Notes under the pieces: model-generated | What the model was told of the DNA's origin: nothing | Databases searched by the model: none | Seen by the model: the letters and a program-made list of their open reading frames with translations, nothing else | Shown here: positions 43,596-51,709 of the stretch, one piece after another | How the letters are laid out: the number at the start of each line of letters is the position of its first letter | How positions within the stretch are numbered: position 1 is the stretch's first letter | Position numbers and translations under genes: made by a program | Assembly: GCA_027492035.1 (NCBI GenBank) | Contig: JAOZFT010000032.1 | Span: 1 to 64,000 of the forward strand | Length of the DNA: 64,000 nt | From: Thermoproteota archaeon | Lineage (GTDB): Archaea > Korarchaeota > JAOZGF01 > JAOZFZ01 | Direction of reading: 5' to 3'

Positions 43596-44609
43596 TCACC
43601 TCTCCATCCAGGGAGCTTCCAACCTTACTTGAAGTTTCTCAAGTTTCTTCAAGTAGTTAAGCTTCTTCACTCCCCCTACTAAGTTTAAATATTCCACGAA
43701 GTCTTTAACACCGTAAACGTATTTGTCTAAATATTGCTCAACCCCTTCATCTGTTTTAGAAAGTTTGAGCCATTCACCAATATGTTCCTCATCAAAATAG
43801 TAAAGATACGGCATGTGACAGGGGTGGCTGCCGTAAGGCACCTCCACAACAGCATCTACGAGGAAGAAAGGAATAACTGTTCTGTCAGGCCTCTTCCTAA
43901 TTTCTTCTTCCTCAACTATCTCCTCAGTTGTAACAATTAACCTTCTAGCAGCCCTAGCTAATTCGAAATCCATAACCAATATTCCGTCAATTTGGGAGTT
44001 TCCGTAAATATCACATCTGTGTACATGCAGTATTGCAACATCTGGATAGCATGCAGGAACAAGGCATATTCTTTTCCCAGAGAAGGGGTCTTTCACAACC
44101 TTTGATGAACTTCTTTTAAAAGTGTCTGTTCCAAGCAAAACCCTTACAGGCATAAAAGGTAAACCTAAAGCCGCAGCTTCTAACCTCCATTGGAAAGCAG
44201 CGTTGCTCCATTCACTGGCTACTTTCACCTTGCCTTTTTCAACTGCTCTTCTTGAAGCTGGAGACAACCCCCTTAATTCATGTCCAAAACAGTAAGCAAC
44301 CTCTACCTTGCTTGCACAACCCGAAGCCATGAGCAAATCTGTGTCATGAACCCCTGTTTTCCCTCCAACAATCAAATCCTTCTTTTTCTGCCTAATTATT
44401 TCATAAACAGCAGCCATTGGAACTCTTACATGACCAAAGCCGCCGAAAGCAATGTAGCAGCCATTTTTGACGTATCTTTTCACCGCTTCCCTTAGATCCA
44501 TCCTTTTATCCTTTAATGTCCTAAACTTGTTCCTTTCCACCCATTTCCTATGCTCATCAGGATCATGCCAAGCTAGAAGTTCACCCTCACCTTCCTCGAC
44601 CACTTCCAT
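43596..44609 (-). CDS. CoA-transferase subunit A (glutaconate CoA-transferase/IpdA family)
   Basis: 337 residues. It has KRYVKNGCYIAFGGFGHVRVPMA-type glycine-rich N-terminal motif, LIVGGKTGVHDTDLLMASGC, ASEWSNAAFQWRLEAAALGLPFMPVR and AILHVHRCDIYGNSQIDG. These are conserved in GctA-like class I CoA-transferase alpha subunits. It forms an alpha/beta pair with the overlapping downstream gene. It shares a near-identical promoter with the arcC-fdrA operon, so it may be co-regulated. A short charged N-terminal extension (about 20 residues) precedes the family core. Confidence 0.83.
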   Translation of the reverse strand: MEVVEEGEGELLAWHDPDEHRKWVERNKFRTLKDKRMDLREAVKRYVKNGCYIAFGGFGHVRVPMAAVYEIIRQKKKDLIVGGKTGVHDTDLLMASGCASKVEVAYCFGHELRGLSPASRRAVEKGKVKVASEWSNAAFQWRLEAAALGLPFMPVRVLLGTDTFKRSSSKVVKDPFSGKRICLVPACYPDVAILHVHRCDIYGNSQIDGILVMDFELARAARRLIVTTEEIVEEEEIRKRPDRTVIPFFLVDAVVEVPYGSHPCHMPYLYYFDEEHIGEWLKLSKTDEGVEQYLDKYVYGVKDFVEYLNLVGGVKKLNYLKKLEKLQVRLEAPWMER

Positions 44610-44627
44610 TCCTAAACCCCAGTAAAA

Positions 44628-44635
44628 GTTTTATC
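44628..44635 (-). promoter_or_regulatory. TATA-like element of CoA-transferase operon
   Basis: Minus strand AAATAAAGATAAAAC about 23 bases before ATG 44609. It matches the arcC promoter at 14 of 15 positions. A near-leaderless transcript is expected. Confidence 0.45.
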
Positions 44636-44892
44636 TTTATTTGAGGAAGGTAAGGTGTCCCCTCTAAAATAAATATTTTACTACTTTCCTTTTGGTTCAA
44701 TTGACGATTAAGCCTAACCTATTCAGTTGGAAGTAATTATTAAAAAAATAAGACTATTCTTTGAACTTTTCAGCTTTAAGGTTATGTGTAAATATTTAAA
44801 AGAAATTAAGTTAGGAAAAAGAGAATCTGTTTTTAAAACGTTAAAATAAACAAGGAATTAACCAGTAAAGATAGAAAGAAAAAGAAGGGGAA

Positions 44893-45624
44893 TTAAATTT
44901 CTACTTTTTCCGAAATTGTAAAGTTCTTGGCCTTTTTCAACATGTCTTCAGGGACAGGTCTCTCCCCTATAAAGTAGGGGAACCTCTTTTTTATGAAACT
45001 GTCCCAGTCTTCTTTGGTTATATAAAAGACTCTTGCTCCTCCGAGTTCATGCTGATATTCAGGCCATGGCTTTTGTTTTTTACCCCATTTTAGTGCAAAT
45101 ACACGTATCCCTATGTAAGACTCGAAAGTCGCCCACCACTCCTTCACTCCAAGGTAGTCGAAAGCGTATTCAACTTTTGCAGCATATAGTGACGGACCTA
45201 ATCCTACTCCCCTTACAAATGACATTGTATGTAAACTATATGCTATGTCGTTGCTATATAACCTAGCATTCACTATTCCTGCTAATTTCCCGTCTATTGT
45301 CCCCAATAGTAAGTAATGATCTTTTATTCTGTACCTGTACCATGCAAGGATCTCTGCGTAAGTTCTCACTGCGACTATGTCGTAGAAATCTTTCTCTACA
45401 TCGAAATAGGGCCTTATTGCCTTTAAAACTTTTGGTACATCTTCTCTAGTTGCTTGGTGGACAACCATTTTTGTTCCATCTCTCAAAGTAAGTACTTTCG
45501 GTGGGTAAGGAGTGTTTTGCAGTACTGGTGACTCCGGAGGCCTTAAGTTTGGTTCTAAATCCTCAACTTTAACAGTATATTCAGTTGCTGAAACAGGACA
45601 AGGCGGTTTTAAAGCCACGTTCAT
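44893..45624 (-). CDS. GNAT-family acetyltransferase-like protein
   Basis: About 243 residues. The middle and C-terminal part has the acetyl-CoA-binding motif A in the form VRGVGLGPSLYAAKVEYAF (R/QxxGxG/A type). It is followed by LGVKEWWATFESYIGIRVFALKWG, where the last lines of a GNAT fold are expected. The first 45 residues are Pro-rich and not part of the fold. The substrate is unknown. It stands alone between the CoA-transferase and coxG-like genes on the same strand. The start is ATG 45624, with GGAGAG immediately upstream, or an inner GTG at 45618. Confidence 0.6.
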   Translation of the reverse strand: MNVALKPPCPVSATEYTVKVEDLEPNLRPPESPVLQNTPYPPKVLTLRDGTKMVVHQATREDVPKVLKAIRPYFDVEKDFYDIVAVRTYAEILAWYRYRIKDHYLLLGTIDGKLAGIVNARLYSNDIAYSLHTMSFVRGVGLGPSLYAAKVEYAFDYLGVKEWWATFESYIGIRVFALKWGKKQKPWPEYQHELGGARVFYITKEDWDSFIKKRFPYFIGERPVPEDMLKKAKNFTISEKVEI

Positions 45625-45764
45625 CACTCTCCTTTTTATTTTATTTAAAAAGCTTAAAGCTTACTTTTCTAACCTATTAGGAAATAAGTATGCATAAGTT
45701 TGTGGGTTCAAATTTAAATATTTCTAATTTTTCATTTATCTTTCGATTCTTCCTTTATGTTTTT

Positions 45765-46211
45765 TTAAGTTGCTTCTAATGATTCCTTCACGCATTCAAA
45801 CATTTTCTTAATCACTTTATCCATGGCTCCTTGGATCATTCCCTTTGCTAATCCCCCAAGTAAGCCACTTGTTTCTGCAGTTGCTTTCCAAGCAAAGGTT
45901 GTAGTGTTTGGTGATTCCTCCTCCAATTTTATCTCTACCTCTGAATTAAATGAACTGTTCACTCCTTTACCTTTTAAAGCAAGTCTTGCGAAGTAGTCAT
46001 CGGGTTTTTCCTCCAAAATTGCCACGTTTATATTGAAGGTTCCCTTAATAAACCCAACTCCAGCCTTGACTTTAGCTGTGAAAGATCTTTCTCCTGTCTT
46101 TTCGTATTCTTTTAAGCCTGGAACACATTTAACTATTTCATCTGTATTGGAAACAAACTCCCAAACTTTGTTCCGAGGCGCATTTATTAAGAACTTACCT
46201 TCAAACTCCAT
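45765..46211 (-). CDS. CoxG-like SRPBCC protein
   Basis: 148 residues from ATG 46211 (AGGGTGA eight bases upstream). The longer start at 46241 adds ten residues. It opens MEFEGKFLINAPRNKVWEFVSN, then IVKCVPGLKEYEKTGERSF, and ends with the amphipathic GLLGGLAKGMIQGAMDKVIKKMF, the layout of CoxG (carbon monoxide dehydrogenase subunit G). CoxG proteins bind a hydrophobic ligand and link molybdenum hydroxylases to the membrane and quinone pool. Here the partner would be the xanthine-dehydrogenase-type enzyme 6 kb away. Confidence 0.83.
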   Translation of the reverse strand: MEFEGKFLINAPRNKVWEFVSNTDEIVKCVPGLKEYEKTGERSFTAKVKAGVGFIKGTFNINVAILEEKPDDYFARLALKGKGVNSSFNSEVEIKLEEESPNTTTFAWKATAETSGLLGGLAKGMIQGAMDKVIKKMFECVKESLEAT

Positions 46212-46241
46212 ACGAAAGTCACCCTCTACAGGAAAATTCAA

Positions 46242-46643
46242 ATAGTAAAAGGTTACTTTCGCTTGCTCTTTTTAAATGTATCCTTCATTTTCTTGCTCTG
46301 AAAACTTTCTTAAGGCTTTTTCTAAGTTTTTCTCATGTTTTATATCAAATATAAAATTTAATGAGCCTACGTAGGCTGCAAATTAATGCTTATCCCTGTC
46401 TCTTCTTGAACAAAAGCCAATTCCCTTTGAAATTTATTCAAGTTTATTTATTGGGTTCTTAATAAAATAGGAAACACATCGGCTGAAAAAAGATAAAGTG
46501 AGGTTCTGAAACATTAAAATTTAAATATAAAGTGAAGGATAAGTATGAGTTATTCCCTTACGGAGGCATTTCCCGTCCAAAAAAGGGAAAAAATCTATGG
46601 AATCACTTAAGAATTTGTTTTTTAAAAATACGAGGGGTAAAAT
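46242..46643. other. Divergent regulatory region between coxG-like gene and nucleoside importer
   Basis: About 400 bp without an ORF. It holds a perfect 14-bp palindrome (46364-46377), an AT-rich TTTAAATATAAAG at about 46520-46532 that could be the TATA box of the rightward operon, and a small TTTCCC/GGGAAA stem (46569-46590) in the predicted leader. Confidence 0.4.
46364..46377. promoter_or_regulatory. Perfect 14-bp palindrome, candidate operator
   Basis: AGCCTACGTAGGCT is its own reverse complement and lies in an otherwise AT-rich divergent region. Its GC content and symmetry stand out, and it fits a binding site for a dimeric regulator of the purine/ureide genes. No regulator gene was seen nearby. 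Confidence 0.4.
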
Positions 46644-47786
46644 GTGATTGAGAATAAAATAAAGGTTGGATCTGCAGTCTTTATCTTTGTATTGGCAATA
46701 GTTCTAGCTGGATGCGTTGGTCAACCACCATCTCCAACTCCTACACCTACACCAACAGCAACTCCTACACCTACACCAACTGTTTCACCAACAGCAACTC
46801 CGACTCCTAAACATCCAGAAATAAAAATTGCTCTCATCTTACCGGGTTCAATAACTGACAGAGGATGGGATCAAGATCCTTACGAGGGTTTCATGCAAGC
46901 TAAGAAAGATTTCGGAATTACTGCTGAATACACTGAAGGGACAGACATCACAGGTACCGCTGAAGACTACCCAAGGATAATAAGAGATTATTGTAGAAGA
47001 GGGTTCCAATTAATCATTGCACATGGATTCCAGTACAGAGACGCTGTAAAAGAAGCTGCTAAGGATTATCCGAATGTTTGGTTCACTTTCGATGGTTCAG
47101 CTGAAGACATAACTAGCAATACTGCTCCGTGGATATCCCTAGGCCATGAACCAGCTTATTTAGCGGGCATATTAGCTGCAAAAATGACAAAATCAAAAAT
47201 TGTAGGCGTCTATAATGGAATGCCTGTACCTATTGAAGTCCCATGCATGGAGGCTTTCAAGGCAGGTGTACACTCAGTTGACCCTAATATAAAAATATTG
47301 TCAACTTACATAGGTGTTTGGCATGACGTACAGAAGGGGTATGACACTGCTTCCTCAATGATTGATGCAGGAGCGGATGTAATCTATGGTATCGGAGACG
47401 GAATCAATGTCGGAGGCCAGCAGGCATGTAAAGAGAAAGGAGTTTGGTTCATTGGAGGAACAGGTGGTATACATCAAGTAGAAGGAGCCCCTGATATAAC
47501 CTTGGCCTCTGTCTCATGGGGACTCGACAGAGTAATTTATCACTTAGTTAAGATCTTTGTTGAAAACGGTAAATTAGAACCTAAATTCTACCAATACTCA
47601 ATGCACACTACTATAACCGAGAAAGGCAAACGCGTAGGACCATACTTTGTCTGGAACATGGATTTAGTAAATAAAGGAGTTATTCCCAAAGACGTCTACA
47701 ACCTCATAGAATCAACTAAAGAAGATATAATGAAAGGATTAGTCCAAGTTCCACTTGTCTTCACAGCCCCTGAGGCGCAGGGCTAA
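46644..47786 (+). CDS. BMP-family nucleoside-binding lipoprotein (ABC importer)
   Basis: 380 residues. The start is GTG 46644 behind GAGGGG. It has a signal peptide with lipobox VLAGC (cleavage before Cys about 24), a Pro/Thr-rich linker of about 30 residues that serves as a spacer on the archaeal cell surface, then a BMP/PnrA-like periplasmic-binding domain (ILPGSITDRGWDQDPYEG; GHEPAYLAGILAAKM; DAGADVIYGIGDG). BMP proteins with this permease pair bind purine nucleosides. It is the first gene of a four-gene ABC operon. Confidence 0.92.
   Translation: MIENKIKVGSAVFIFVLAIVLAGCVGQPPSPTPTPTPTATPTPTPTVSPTATPTPKHPEIKIALILPGSITDRGWDQDPYEGFMQAKKDFGITAEYTEGTDITGTAEDYPRIIRDYCRRGFQLIIAHGFQYRDAVKEAAKDYPNVWFTFDGSAEDITSNTAPWISLGHEPAYLAGILAAKMTKSKIVGVYNGMPVPIEVPCMEAFKAGVHSVDPNIKILSTYIGVWHDVQKGYDTASSMIDAGADVIYGIGDGINVGGQQACKEKGVWFIGGTGGIHQVEGAPDITLASVSWGLDRVIYHLVKIFVENGKLEPKFYQYSMHTTITEKGKRVGPYFVWNMDLVNKGVIPKDVYNLIESTKEDIMKGLVQVPLVFTAPEAQG
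46735..46780 (+). repeat. 22-nt tandem-like direct repeat encoding a Pro/Thr linker
   Basis: CAACTCCTACACCTACACCAAC occurs at 46735-46756 and again at 46759-46780, in frame, inside the lipoprotein gene. It codes for Thr-Pro repeats of the surface spacer and so may vary in copy number between strains. Confidence 0.85.
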
Positions 47787-47841
47787 CCCCTTCCCCTTTT
47801 TTCTTTATTTTTTAAATATAACGCAATGGAGGTCTTTTGCT

Positions 47842-48900
47842 GTGTACTTGGGAGGTGGACAGCGTTACATACTCTGGAGAGTTATTTCGGTCATAATTTC
47901 ACTTGCCATAGCTTTAGGTATAGCTTCCATTTTTATTGTAGCAGTGGGTGCTAACCCTTTAGTTGCTTTTTATGCTATATATGATGGCTCATTAAGCAAT
48001 CCAGAAGGTATTTCTGAAACCTTAATTAAAGCAACTCCTTTAATTTTTACTTCTTTAGCTTGTGCGGTGGCTTTTAAGTCTAACATGTTGAACATAGGTG
48101 CTGAAGGACAAATGTATATAGGACAAGCAGTAGCTGCAGTTGCAGCCTTAACAATGCCTTTAAATTTACCTATTTACCTTTTTATTCCCTATCTTATAGC
48201 AGTAAGTTTTATTGGCGGCGCAGCATGGGCAGCTATACCAGGATATTTAAAGTTGAAATTTGGGATAAGTGAAGTAGTAACTACTATGTTAATGAACTGG
48301 ATCCCTATTTATTTAGTGGATTACTTGGTTTTTGGCCCGTTTTATGAAACAGAGCATATTCATCCTCAAACAAATCCTATCCCTGAGGCAGCTAGGCTTC
48401 CGAGGCTTTTTCCAAGGTACAGAGTTCACGCAGGCATTTTCATAGCTGTAGCTACGGCTGTTATTCTTTATTTCTTTTTGTGGAAGACTCATAAAGGGTT
48501 TGAGTTTAGAGCTACTGGAGCTAGTGTAACTGGGGCCAGGGCCATGGGTATTAACGTGAATAAGAGGCTGATGCAAGCTATGATAATAAGTGGGGGAATT
48601 GCTGGTTTAGCAGGTTTCTCAATTGTTTCAGGCACTTACCATAAGCTCAAACTTGGAACTACAGCCATCCTCGGACATGGTTATGCAGGTATACTAGTAG
48701 CCTTAGTAGCCAATAATCACCCCTTAGGAACCGCTGTTGCAGCGTTTATTTTTGCAGTCCTAATCATTGGCTCTGAAACCATGCAACGTGCAGCAGGAGT
48801 TCCTTTCCCGGTAATAAACATAGTAGAAGCGTTGCTAGTTTTAGCTGTTTTGTTAAGTGGGAGAATGTTTGAGTACTTGTCAAAGAAGGTGAAACTTTGA
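47842..48900 (+). CDS. Nucleoside-type ABC importer permease 1 (YufP/BPD_transp_2 family)
   Basis: About 352 residues with roughly ten membrane helices. LIKATPLIFTSLACAVAFKSNMLNIGAEGQMYIG is the family hallmark and KFGISEVVTTMLMNWIPIYLVDY is also conserved. GTG 47842 is eight bases after GGAGGT. The longer TTG start at 47755 would overlap the end of the lipoprotein gene and add 29 unlikely residues. It pairs with the next permease to form the channel. Confidence 0.9.
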   Translation: MYLGGGQRYILWRVISVIISLAIALGIASIFIVAVGANPLVAFYAIYDGSLSNPEGISETLIKATPLIFTSLACAVAFKSNMLNIGAEGQMYIGQAVAAVAALTMPLNLPIYLFIPYLIAVSFIGGAAWAAIPGYLKLKFGISEVVTTMLMNWIPIYLVDYLVFGPFYETEHIHPQTNPIPEAARLPRLFPRYRVHAGIFIAVATAVILYFFLWKTHKGFEFRATGASVTGARAMGINVNKRLMQAMIISGGIAGLAGFSIVSGTYHKLKLGTTAILGHGYAGILVALVANNHPLGTAVAAFIFAVLIIGSETMQRAAGVPFPVINIVEALLVLAVLLSGRMFEYLSKKVKL

Positions 48901-48901
48901 A

Positions 48902-49864
48902 ATGTTTCCATTAAGTGAAACAATTGCTAGTATAGTTGGGAGAGGAATAATGTTCGGTGCAGCTTTACTGCTAGCTTCCCTGGGAGAAATATTTGCCCAA
49001 AAATCAGGTTTCATGAATTTAGCCATGGAAGGATTAATGACGCTTGCAGCCTCCGTCTCTTACCAAGTTATGTTTTTAACAGGTAATCCAGCTTTAGCTC
49101 TTGCAGCAGCAATGGCTAGCAGTATGGCCGTCTCGTTCATAAGTGTTTATCTCAACCAAAGATTTTACCTTGACCAAGTAGTTGCAGGCATGGCACTCTA
49201 CATCTTCTCTTTCGGCCTAGGTGTTTATATCCATAGGGTTGTTTCTGGAGGAGTTACAGGCGTAAAATTTATTGAAGTACTTAAACCTATAAATATACCC
49301 TTACTATCTAATATTCCAATCCTAGGACCTATTCTTTTCAAACAAAACGTACTAGTCTACACGGCAATTATTTTGTCTTTTATTGCTTACATAGTTTTAT
49401 TCAGGACCAGTTGGGGCTTAACAGTTAGGGCGGTTGGGGAGAACCCTAAGGCTGCTGACAATGCCGGTATAAACGTTTATAGGACAAGGTACTTAGCGAC
49501 TCTACTTAGCGGGGCTGGTGCAGGTTTAGGTGGGGCATACATTGTCTTAGCAGTGCTAGGCAATTTCCAAGAACTTGTAGTTAGCGGAAGAGGATGGATA
49601 ACCATTGCAATGGTTATTTTTTCGCAATGGAACCCCCTTTACGCAATAATAGGTTCCTTCTTTTTTGGTACCATGGAGTCGGTGGCGAAATTCATGGAAA
49701 TAACTAGAGAAATATCTATTACCGGAGGTATACCCTACCAGTTTTTCTGGATGATACCTTACATAGCCAGTATTTTAGCTTTAGTGGTAGCCTTTAAGAA
49801 AGCAGCTCTACCCTCTGCTTTGTTTAAAGTTTATAAAAGAGAAGAAGCTATAAGTGAAGTATAG
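48902..49864 (+). CDS. Nucleoside-type ABC importer permease 2 (YufQ/BPD_transp_2 family)
   Basis: 320 residues with eight to ten membrane helices. ASLGEIFAQKSGFMNLAMEGLM is the conserved opening (the family reads GEvfaerSGvlNlGiEGmM), with WGLTVRAVGENPKAADNAGINVYRTRYLA as the ATPase-coupling segment. It starts one base after the stop of permease 1, so they are co-translated. It is followed by 133 bp before the best ATPase start. Confidence 0.92.
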   Translation: MFPLSETIASIVGRGIMFGAALLLASLGEIFAQKSGFMNLAMEGLMTLAASVSYQVMFLTGNPALALAAAMASSMAVSFISVYLNQRFYLDQVVAGMALYIFSFGLGVYIHRVVSGGVTGVKFIEVLKPINIPLLSNIPILGPILFKQNVLVYTAIILSFIAYIVLFRTSWGLTVRAVGENPKAADNAGINVYRTRYLATLLSGAGAGLGGAYIVLAVLGNFQELVVSGRGWITIAMVIFSQWNPLYAIIGSFFFGTMESVAKFMEITREISITGGIPYQFFWMIPYIASILALVVAFKKAALPSALFKVYKREEAISEV

Positions 49865-49997
49865 GATCCTCAGAGAGGCGATATTGAAATGGTTCCTTTT
49901 TTCTTCGGTACCTTTATTAATTGGAAAAAGGTTAAGTGTATTTTTGGTTTTTCGAAAATTTCAATATGTAAAAAATTTTTTGATGGGGGAGCCATTA

Positions 49998-51587
49998 ATG
50001 GGAAAACAATACACAAAGGGAGAAATCAGGGAAAAATTGACTAAATTAGAGATAGGAACCACCGTTCTGGAAATGAAAAACATAACTAAAACATTTCCAG
50101 GTGTTGTAGCGGATGACCATGTTAATTTCGAATTGAAGAAAGGTGAAATTCATGGCTTACTTGGGGAAAATGGAGCAGGTAAAACAGTTCTTATGAGTGT
50201 TTTATATGGTCTCTACAAGCCTGATGAAGGCGAGATATGGTTAGCCGGTGAAAAAGTTGACATAAAATCCCCTAAAGACGCTATAGAGCTGGGTATTTCA
50301 ATGGTTCATCAAAGGTTTGCGTTAGTTAAAAACATTACTGCTTTAGAGAACATAATTCTTGGAACTCAATCCTCCAAGAAATTCTTTCTTGATGAGAAAG
50401 AGGCCGAGGAAAAAGTAAAGAAACTTTCAGAAAAATTCGGGTTGGAAGTGAAACTAAACTCTTTAGTAATGGATTTATCAATGGGTGAAAGGCAGAAAGT
50501 TGAAATTTTAAAAGCTCTCTACCGTGGCTCAAACATTTTAATACTTGATGAACCCACAACCATGATTACCCCTCAAGAAATCGATTCATTATTTGAAACA
50601 TTAAGGAAAATGGTTAAGGAAGGGCTATCCATCGTGTTTATCTCCCACAAAATACCTGTTGTCCTAAGAGTAACTGACAGAATAACTATTTTAAGAAACG
50701 GGAGAGTGATAACTACTGTAAAAACAAGTGAAACAAATGAAAGGGACCTAGCAGTGAAAATGGTTGGGAGGGAAGTTCTTTACAGGCTTCCAAAAGTTAA
50801 AAGAGAAAGAGGTGAAAGAATTTTGCACATAGAAAATCTTTGGGCCCCTGGCGAAGAGGAAGGAGTTCCTGTTCTAAAAAGCATTTCCTTCTCCGTCCAT
50901 AAAGGTGAAATTCTAGGAATAGCGGGAGTAGCAGGTAACGGGCAGAAAGAACTGGTTGAGTGTATCTTGGGGCTTAGGAAAGTAAGTAAAGGGAAAATTT
51001 TCCTAAACGGGAAAGATTACACTAACAAATTTACAAGAGAAATATATGAAGCAGGAGTTGCTTGGATACCTGACGAAAAAGACAGGGGAGCAATTCTTGG
51101 TTTATCAGTTGCTGAAAATTTAGTTATGAAAAAATTCTATAAACCACCCTTCTCTAAAGGATTAATGTATAATGAAAAGGAATCCTTAAGCTTCGCTGAA
51201 AAAATTGTAAAGGAGTACGGTGTCAAAACAGCGGGAGTTAAGGCTCCAGTTAGAACACTTTCAGGGGGGAACATCCAAAGATTAATTCTAGCACGTGAAT
51301 TTTCAGCAAACCCTAAACTATTGATAGCTTTCAACCCAACCCAAGGCTTAGATGTCAACGCTACGGAATTCACTAGAAGAAAAATACTTGAATTGAGGGA
51401 AAAGGGATCAGGGGTGCTTCTTGTTTCAATGGACCTGGACGAAGTTATGATGTTAAGTGACAGAATAGCGGTAATGTATAAGGGGGAGATAGTAGGTATA
51501 ATTGATGCAGCTAAAGCTGAAAGATACGAATTAGGTTTAATGATGGCTGGATCCAAACGTTTAGAATCAAGCAACTGGGCCAGCTAA
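49998..51587 (+). CDS. Nucleoside-type ABC importer ATPase (two ABC domains)
   Basis: About 529 residues from ATG 49998 (GGGGGAG seven bases upstream). An in-frame start at 49854 overlaps permease 2 and adds 48 atypical residues. Domain 1 has Walker A GENGAGKT, signature LSMGERQK and Walker B LILDEPTT. Domain 2 has a degenerate P-loop (GVAGNGQKEL), an intact signature LSGGNIQR and NPTQGLD in place of Walker B DEP. The degenerate second half is normal for nucleoside and sugar importers of this family. It ends the four-gene importer operon. Confidence 0.93.
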   Translation: MGKQYTKGEIREKLTKLEIGTTVLEMKNITKTFPGVVADDHVNFELKKGEIHGLLGENGAGKTVLMSVLYGLYKPDEGEIWLAGEKVDIKSPKDAIELGISMVHQRFALVKNITALENIILGTQSSKKFFLDEKEAEEKVKKLSEKFGLEVKLNSLVMDLSMGERQKVEILKALYRGSNILILDEPTTMITPQEIDSLFETLRKMVKEGLSIVFISHKIPVVLRVTDRITILRNGRVITTVKTSETNERDLAVKMVGREVLYRLPKVKRERGERILHIENLWAPGEEEGVPVLKSISFSVHKGEILGIAGVAGNGQKELVECILGLRKVSKGKIFLNGKDYTNKFTREIYEAGVAWIPDEKDRGAILGLSVAENLVMKKFYKPPFSKGLMYNEKESLSFAEKIVKEYGVKTAGVKAPVRTLSGGNIQRLILAREFSANPKLLIAFNPTQGLDVNATEFTRRKILELREKGSGVLLVSMDLDEVMMLSDRIAVMYKGEIVGIIDAAKAERYELGLMMAGSKRLESSNWAS

Positions 51588-51709
51588 TTAAAACAACCAA
51601 GTCTTTCACAGCTTCAAAAGAAGTTTAACATAAGCCCCCTTTAAATAACTCATTTTAAAAAGTTTAATTTGTCGTAGAGATAGTTTAGGAAGGTTACAGC
51701 TGGTGGAAA

